IMG/VR virus record: IMGVR_UViG_3300047325_000249
Coordinates: 1-27,843 of that record
Source: a virus
Direction: 5' to 3' (one strand)
DNA: 27,843 nucleotides
Below are positions 22,811 through 27,843 of the stretch, one piece after another. The position numbers and the translations under genes are program-made. The notes under the pieces were generated by a model, which saw only the letters and a program-made list of their open reading frames with translations, was not told the origin of the DNA and ran no database searches. Position 1 is the stretch's first letter. Each line of letters opens with the position of its first letter.

Positions 22811-25297
22811 ATGCCGACTATAAATCAACTACCCGTCACGACGTCGGTCACCGCGGCCGACGAAGTGCTGGTTAGCCAGGCTGGCGCGACATGTTCAGTC
22901 AGTGTTGGCAATTTGCTCGCGGGCACCCAGCCGGCGGTCGTTGCCCCGACAGGATCTTTACTCGGTCGGGTTAGTCCCGGGGCCGGCGGCCCGGAGCCGA
23001 TCGCAATAGGGGCCGGTCTGGCGCTTTCGGCAAGCGCGGTAGAGGCAAACGGAACGGATCACGCATCGTTTCCGCCTCAGACGACGCTTCAGCTGACCGA
23101 CCAGGCCGTTCTGAATAGCAGCGGCACGCCGATGCTGCTGCAATTGTCGCTGTTGCGTGGGTTGTTTTCGGCTGGCGCTAATGTAACGATCGACAACTCT
23201 GGCGTCATATCCGCGGCGAGTAACCCCGGCAGTGCGAGCGTCGCGTCCGGAAGCGCCGACAGTATCGCTGCACTGAGCCAAGTCAGCGCGCTGGCAGCGA
23301 CCGATCTGATAGCGGTGAGTCAGGATGGTGTGGATCATGCCATCACCTATGCAAACCTTATCGGGGGTGAAACAATCGACGAGTTTGCGGCGGCCGGGCC
23401 AGCAGCTGATACCGACATCTTCCCGGTCGGACAGGGCACGAGCACGATGGTCGCGCAAACCCTCGCCGCATTGTGGACCTGGATACAGGGCCATTTGCCT
23501 GGATACAGGCAGCCGGTCGTGGAGATCACCGTCAATACCACATTGGATGCTTCAGTGCATAACGGTCGGATCCTGATCGTATCGCAGGCCGGCTTGACCC
23601 TGACCCACTCAAGCGACGAGGGAAGTGGGTTCAATTGCACCGTGGTCAATGCATCGTCAGGCAGCGTGACCTTTGACAGTGGTGTGGTGACGACCTCAGG
23701 CATCAACACACTTGCGTCCGGACAGATGGCCGAGGTGACGTGTGCTACCTACTCCGGTGGTACATTGACCTACGCGTGGATGTCCGGTCCGCTGGCGTCG
23801 CCGGTGCCCGGTCAGGTGACAAGTCTCACGACCGGCACGATCACTTATTCCACTGTCGCTATAACGTGGTCTGCTCCACCGTCCGGCGGTGCGCCGACCA
23901 GCTACACGGTGCAGTATCGCCAGACCGGTACAAATCCTTGGACGTCAATGGTCGCGACGACGACCAGCGCCACCATCTTCGGCCTCGCCGCTGGCACCGA
24001 ATATGATATCGCAGTGATTGGATCGAACGCGGGTGGAAACGGTCCGGCCAGCGCTATTGTCAATGCAACCACCGCCGCCGCACCGACCATTGTACCCGGC
24101 CAGGTCACCGGACTCGTGACGTCCAATTCTACTGCGACAACCATGAACCTGTCATGGTCCCCACCGACATCAGGCGGCCCCGCTGGGAGCTACACGGTTC
24201 TGTACCGTGTCACCGGTCAGTCCGGGTGGATTACGTCCGCTACGAATGTCTCTGGTACCTCGGAAACCGTGACGGGCCTTACGGCCTCCACGGGATATGA
24301 TTTTTCGGTTTATGCGGTCAACAGCGCCGGCAATGGTGCACAGAGCGCTACAGCCACAGGGTCCACAACGATAATGACGCCGGGCACGCCGGTCGCGCCG
24401 ACTGTTGGCACGGTAACACAGACGACCGTAGCGATTTCGTGGTCGGCGCCGACATCGGGGGGCGCCGTCAACACCTACACACTGCAGTGGCGCGTGACCG
24501 GTGGCAGCGGATGGACGCAGCAGACGGGAATCACTGGCACTAGCGCTACGATCAGCGGATTGGCTGCCAACACCCAATACGATTTGCAAGTGGCGGCCGT
24601 AAACGCTGGCGGGACCTCTGCCTTTACCGCCACCGTAAACGCAACAACTCCGATGGTGCCGCCTGGAACGCCGACCGCTCTGGCCGCCGGTCTTTCAACC
24701 AGCTCGACGCAGGCTTTGTCCTGGTCAGCACCGTCCTCGGGCGGAGCGGTTGCGACCTACAGTGTGCGTTACAGCGTCAGTGGCCTCAATTCGTGGACGA
24801 CAACCACCGGGATCGTAACTACTGGCACGACGGTTACCGGCCTCCAGCGCAACACGAGTTACGACTTCGAAGTATTGGCGGTCAATGCGGGCGGCAGCAG
24901 TGCGTGGACGGCCACCACGACAGTCAGCACGACGAACTATCTGCTCACGGAAGGCTTCCTGCCCGGAGCGAATGTGTCTTGGGCGCACGGATCGGCTGGC
25001 AATGGCGTCAATGTCAATGCCAACGTCGAAGCCGCCGGCGGATCGCACGCGACACCGAGTTCGGTGCAGTTTGCCTATGGCACAAGCAACACTGTGCCTC
25101 CGACCAGCGGATGGGAAACCGGCCTATCCGTCTACAACCCGGGTCTCGGGCAGACTGGTTATCCTGGTTACTACTATGGCGGATACATCAGCGCGCCGGC
25201 AACCGCTGGCACATGGCATCTGTGGTTCCAGGCGCTTGACGCCAGCGGGAACGTGCAGACGCAGTATGTGTCGATCTACACCATCACGGCGACATAA
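22811..25297 (+). CDS. Tail fiber protein with four fibronectin type III domains
   Basis: 828-aa protein. The N-terminus (MPTINQLPVTTSVTAADEVL) matches the start of the preceding fiber, including the SQ.G module, which recurs near residues ~163-185 and ~198-220. A beta domain follows (residues ~230-330). Four fibronectin III domains then begin near residues 333, 428, 522 and 616, each with P-G-(Q/T)-(V/P), a WSAP/WSPP strand, SY/TYT/V strand, and a T.Y.(I/F/L).V.A/G.N..G hallmark. The C-terminal domain (~710-828; YLLTEGFLPGANVSWAHG; GYPGYYYGGYISAPA) is likely the receptor-binding tip. FN3 domains in fibers act as spacers or polysaccharide-binding elements. No enzyme motif is seen. Confidence 0.85.
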   Translation: MPTINQLPVTTSVTAADEVLVSQAGATCSVSVGNLLAGTQPAVVAPTGSLLGRVSPGAGGPEPIAIGAGLALSASAVEANGTDHASFPPQTTLQLTDQAVLNSSGTPMLLQLSLLRGLFSAGANVTIDNSGVISAASNPGSASVASGSADSIAALSQVSALAATDLIAVSQDGVDHAITYANLIGGETIDEFAAAGPAADTDIFPVGQGTSTMVAQTLAALWTWIQGHLPGYRQPVVEITVNTTLDASVHNGRILIVSQAGLTLTHSSDEGSGFNCTVVNASSGSVTFDSGVVTTSGINTLASGQMAEVTCATYSGGTLTYAWMSGPLASPVPGQVTSLTTGTITYSTVAITWSAPPSGGAPTSYTVQYRQTGTNPWTSMVATTTSATIFGLAAGTEYDIAVIGSNAGGNGPASAIVNATTAAAPTIVPGQVTGLVTSNSTATTMNLSWSPPTSGGPAGSYTVLYRVTGQSGWITSATNVSGTSETVTGLTASTGYDFSVYAVNSAGNGAQSATATGSTTIMTPGTPVAPTVGTVTQTTVAISWSAPTSGGAVNTYTLQWRVTGGSGWTQQTGITGTSATISGLAANTQYDLQVAAVNAGGTSAFTATVNATTPMVPPGTPTALAAGLSTSSTQALSWSAPSSGGAVATYSVRYSVSGLNSWTTTTGIVTTGTTVTGLQRNTSYDFEVLAVNAGGSSAWTATTTVSTTNYLLTEGFLPGANVSWAHGSAGNGVNVNANVEAAGGSHATPSSVQFAYGTSNTVPPTSGWETGLSVYNPGLGQTGYPGYYYGGYISAPATAGTWHLWFQALDASGNVQTQYVSIYTITAT

Positions 25298-25308
25298 GGG
25301 ATAGATTG

Positions 25309-27444
25309 ATGCCGAGCATCGCGCAGGCCGGCGCGCACCACACGATGATGGTCGCGCCCGGTGTCGCTGCTCTCTGGCGAGCGAATGCCAATGCGTCGAG
25401 TGGTGTTTCGTATACAGGTCCTTATCCGACAGCCATTGCTGGTCTCAGTGGATGGTGGGATGCCAGCACCTACGCCAGTCTGGTGGATGCCAATGGCAAC
25501 CCGTTGCCGGGATGGAACAACGCTGCGGCCGGCGTTGCGGACAAGTCTGGTGTCGGCACGACGCTTGCCGTTTATCACTACGCGGGCAGCGGCACTGCAC
25601 CACAGGCGACACCGCGTCTCAACGGCATCTTGGGCGGGATCGGCCTGAACACTATCGTGCCGCCCAGCGTGCCGCCTTCTGGTACGGGCTGGCTATTGCC
25701 GTTCTTGGACGTCGATACCGGCTTCTCTTTGCCGTCGATGTCCATCGGTTCAGGTTCCGGCTGGACAGTCTACTTTGTCTGGTCACGGCCGAATTACATG
25801 CAGGGCGGAAGCGTGCTGCCGCCTGAGATCGCCCTGCTGACATCCGGCGCGACGGTAATCCTGGCAGCCGACTCGACCGCCGGTGCCAATTCACGGCTGA
25901 TCCTGTTTCCGGGGGCATCGCAGACCATCATAACCAGCGCACTCGAGCGCCGGCATACGCATTCGATCATCATCTGTAACACTCCCGGAACAGGGATCGC
26001 CGTGTGGCTGGATGGGACGCAGGTGACGTCATCGGCCTCAAATCCGCTGTCATCCGCTGTTACGGCGCCGTTGCTCTTCCTGCACAGTGGGACCGCCTAC
26101 GGTGCCGCGCAGTGCTGGTTTCACGAGGCGGCGATTTGGCCGCGCGCGCTGGCGGGTAGCGATATCACAACGCTCCTGTCCTGCGCGGCACGCTGGACGC
26201 GCGGCATCCGCAGGGGCGTTCAGTTGCTGGTCATGGGCCAGAGTAATGCCGGGTATTCGCTGGGTGACGGCGCATGGCATCTGCTCGCGCAGGGCATCGC
26301 CTGGCATCTGGGGGCGCTGGCCTATAACGTGATCGGCACCTGGGGCAGCAGTGGATCGGCCACCTGTGTCAGCGGACACGGCATCAGCAACATGCCTTTC
26401 AGCGCCAGCGATGCGACGGCCGTCTATCCCGGTAGCTTCCTGGAGGACCCGGGCGACGGCAGCGATCCGGCAGGCTGGGCGCTCGGCCTGGACAGTACCG
26501 GCGTACAAGTGGTTCTGTCCTCGACCGCCGCTGACGATCTGTCGGACCTTGCGCTGATCATCTGGCCCTGGACCGAGACGGACAGCATCCGCGCCTACAG
26601 CGACAAAACCGATTTCGAACACGCGCAGATTAACCTTCTGGCTAAGGTGCGGGCGATGGTTTCGCGCAGCGCTGCGTCGCTGCCTTTGATGCTATGGAAC
26701 GCGATACCGTTTGGCTCAGGCGGCCCGGGCGGAATGCAAATGGTGCGAGAGGCGGCGGCAGACCTCGCCAACATGCCCGGCGCAAACGCCTTCATCGGCT
26801 TGCCTCAGACATCGGACAGCAATCCGCGTGGTGGAACGTGGAACGCAACGAACGGTGTGTTCACGCAGGGAACGGGTGACTATCTGCACCGCGACGCGAC
26901 GGACAATATCCGCTTCGGTCGGCTGGCGGCGCCAGTGGCGGCGCGTGCCGTCTTGGCAGCAACCGGCGGCGATACGGAAACCTCGATCCCATCCGGTATC
27001 CCCATGATCGGAGGGCCCCATATCTCGCATGTATATCAGGAAATCGCGAATAGCACGACGATCATTGTGACGATCACGCACGACGCCGGCAACGACCTGA
27101 TCGTGCCGTTTCAGGCGGTAACGGGCGTAGGTTTTTCGGTAATGGACGGCGGCAGTGTGGCTTCGCCGGGCCCCATCATCGCCGCTATCGCGTGTGCACG
27201 TATTGATGCCACGCATCTGCAAATCACCCTTGCATCAGCGCCGACGAACGCGCAGGCAGGCCTTCTATTTTTCTACAGCTATGGCCCCAACAACATCTTT
27301 CGGGGCGATGCTGTCTATGACAACTACTCGACGCTGGCGCCACTGTTGGACTGGAACATCGCGGGCGATCTTGGCAGTGCATGGGCGTTGAACTATCCGT
27401 TGGCGGCTACCACGACGCCGATTGCAGTTTCTGCTACGCCGTAG
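25309..27444 (+). CDS. Tail spike with LamG-like lectin and SGNH esterase domains
   Basis: 711-aa protein starting at ATG 25309 (AGGGA upstream); a TTG one codon earlier is less likely. Residues ~45-290 look like a concanavalin-A/LamG lectin fold (LSGWWDASTYASLVDANG; GWTVYFVWSRPN; HSIIICNTPGTGIAVWLDG; CWFHEAAIWPRAL). From ~305 a sialate O-acetylesterase/SGNH hydrolase-like domain begins: VMGQSNAGYSL contains the nucleophile Ser312 in the GQSN block, and GDYLHRD holds the DxxH catalytic pair Asp524-His527. The C-terminal ~140 residues (HISHVYQEIANSTTIIVTI and after) are a beta domain. It probably removes acetyl groups from surface polysaccharide during adsorption; the substrate is unknown. Confidence 0.85.
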   Translation: MPSIAQAGAHHTMMVAPGVAALWRANANASSGVSYTGPYPTAIAGLSGWWDASTYASLVDANGNPLPGWNNAAAGVADKSGVGTTLAVYHYAGSGTAPQATPRLNGILGGIGLNTIVPPSVPPSGTGWLLPFLDVDTGFSLPSMSIGSGSGWTVYFVWSRPNYMQGGSVLPPEIALLTSGATVILAADSTAGANSRLILFPGASQTIITSALERRHTHSIIICNTPGTGIAVWLDGTQVTSSASNPLSSAVTAPLLFLHSGTAYGAAQCWFHEAAIWPRALAGSDITTLLSCAARWTRGIRRGVQLLVMGQSNAGYSLGDGAWHLLAQGIAWHLGALAYNVIGTWGSSGSATCVSGHGISNMPFSASDATAVYPGSFLEDPGDGSDPAGWALGLDSTGVQVVLSSTAADDLSDLALIIWPWTETDSIRAYSDKTDFEHAQINLLAKVRAMVSRSAASLPLMLWNAIPFGSGGPGGMQMVREAAADLANMPGANAFIGLPQTSDSNPRGGTWNATNGVFTQGTGDYLHRDATDNIRFGRLAAPVAARAVLAATGGDTETSIPSGIPMIGGPHISHVYQEIANSTTIIVTITHDAGNDLIVPFQAVTGVGFSVMDGGSVASPGPIIAAIACARIDATHLQITLASAPTNAQAGLLFFYSYGPNNIFRGDAVYDNYSTLAPLLDWNIAGDLGSAWALNYPLAATTTPIAVSATP

Positions 27445-27513
27445 TGCGATCGGCACAACAGGGGTGAAATTGCCAGGGAAATCTCCCTCATTTCCGCGTG
27501 GACGAGATATTCG

Positions 27514-27843
27514 ATGACGTCAAACCCAGCATCCAACCCGCCGATGACCGATGAGCTTGTGGACCGTCTTGCCCGGCTCGAAGAGCAGATGCGATACGTC
27601 GTCGCCGCTGTCGAGAAGCTTGGTACCCGCGACGCTGAATTGGATGCGTCGTTCCGGGCCATGTCGGATCGCTTTACCCTGGCCTTGGCCAGTCAGGCGG
27701 AAACTTTCCGTGCAAGTCTCCAGGATGTCACGGGAAAATTTGTCAGCCGAGAGGACTGGGCATTCTGGAAGAGCTTGCTGACCGCGTCGATGCTTGCACT
27801 GCTGGCGTATGGCTGGAACGCATTGCTGGGACCGCATCGTTGA
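27514..27843 (+). CDS. Coiled-coil protein with C-terminal membrane segment (XhlA/holin-like)
   Basis: 109-aa protein ending at the last base of the window. Residues ~12-75 are heptad-rich and coiled-coil (DELVDRLARLEEQMRYVVAAVEKL; AELDASFRAMSDRFTLALASQ). Residues ~83-105 (WAFWKSLLTASMLALLAYGW) form one hydrophobic helix, followed by a short basic tail (GPHR). This layout resembles XhlA-type hemolysin/holin accessory proteins that help endolysin exit. It follows the fiber block, where lysis genes often start. An in-frame ATG at 27544 is an alternative start. The holin role is inferred, and no endolysin is in the window. Confidence 0.6.
   Translation: MTSNPASNPPMTDELVDRLARLEEQMRYVVAAVEKLGTRDAELDASFRAMSDRFTLALASQAETFRASLQDVTGKFVSREDWAFWKSLLTASMLALLAYGWNALLGPHR

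Noticed and set aside
26050-26622. 190-codon minus-strand ORF within the esterase gene
   Set aside because: Arg/Ala/Asp-rich shadow of a GC-rich gene with clear domains on the other strand.
27469-27493. Short GGAAAT/ATTTCC hairpin before the last gene
   Set aside because: Six base pairs with no T-tract; not distinguishable from chance.

Overview
The window is a contiguous, almost entirely plus-strand structural (late) module of a contractile-tailed (myovirus-type) phage or prophage. The coding sequence looks GC-rich with an alphaproteobacterial style of codon use. Several proteins (the capsid-connector protein at 5782, the terminase and the fiber-tail adaptor) resemble those of prophages in Acetobacteraceae and related alphaproteobacteria. 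That host assignment is an inference from recollection of families, not a search result.

Layout. (1) 1-414, minus strand: a small predicted lipoprotein that looks host-like or moron-like and is divergent from the phage operon. (2) 707-5782, DNA packaging and head: large terminase, portal, scaffold-like coiled-coil protein, major capsid protein and a small beta-rich virion protein. No small terminase and no head protease are recognisable. (3) 5782-7773, head completion and neck: three consecutive connector-type genes linked by TGATG overlaps or abutting stops and starts, then a 49-aa ORF directly before the sheath. (4) 7777-11948, tail: sheath, tube, a tail assembly chaperone pair made by a -1 ribosomal frameshift (GGGAAAC followed six bases later by a strong stem-loop), an HK97-gp10-like completion protein, and a short proline-rich candidate tape measure. 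(5) 12137-16935, baseplate in Mu/P2-like order: tube-initiator-position protein, LysM-type protein X, hub (gpD-like), spike (gpV-like, HxH tip), wedge (gpW/gp25-like), J and I. (6) 16985-27444, host-recognition block: a Gly-rich fiber, a 485-base gap holding a double REP-like inverted repeat, a fiber-tail adaptor, a 1171-aa fiber with seven fiber repeats and a pectate-lyase-like beta-helix, an 828-aa fiber with four fibronectin type III domains, and a 711-aa LamG-like plus SGNH esterase protein. (7) 27514-27843: a coiled-coil protein with one C-terminal membrane segment (XhlA/holin-like), ending at the window edge.

The genes are tightly packed, many with overlapping stop/start codons, as expected of one late transcript with translational coupling. 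Terminase, portal, scaffold and capsid proteins build and fill the head; the neck proteins join it to the tail; chaperone, tube, sheath and tape measure build the tail; the baseplate genes make the injection machine; and the 3' block supplies several different receptor-binding or polysaccharide-modifying proteins. No integrase, repressor, endolysin, tRNA, rRNA or CRISPR array is visible. The most distinctive points are the complete frameshift signal, the ABCABCA super-repeat in the large fiber, the shared N-terminal module of two adjacent fibers, the predicted tail-borne SGNH esterase, the REP-like pair with compensatory changes, and the unusually short Pro-rich tape-measure candidate.
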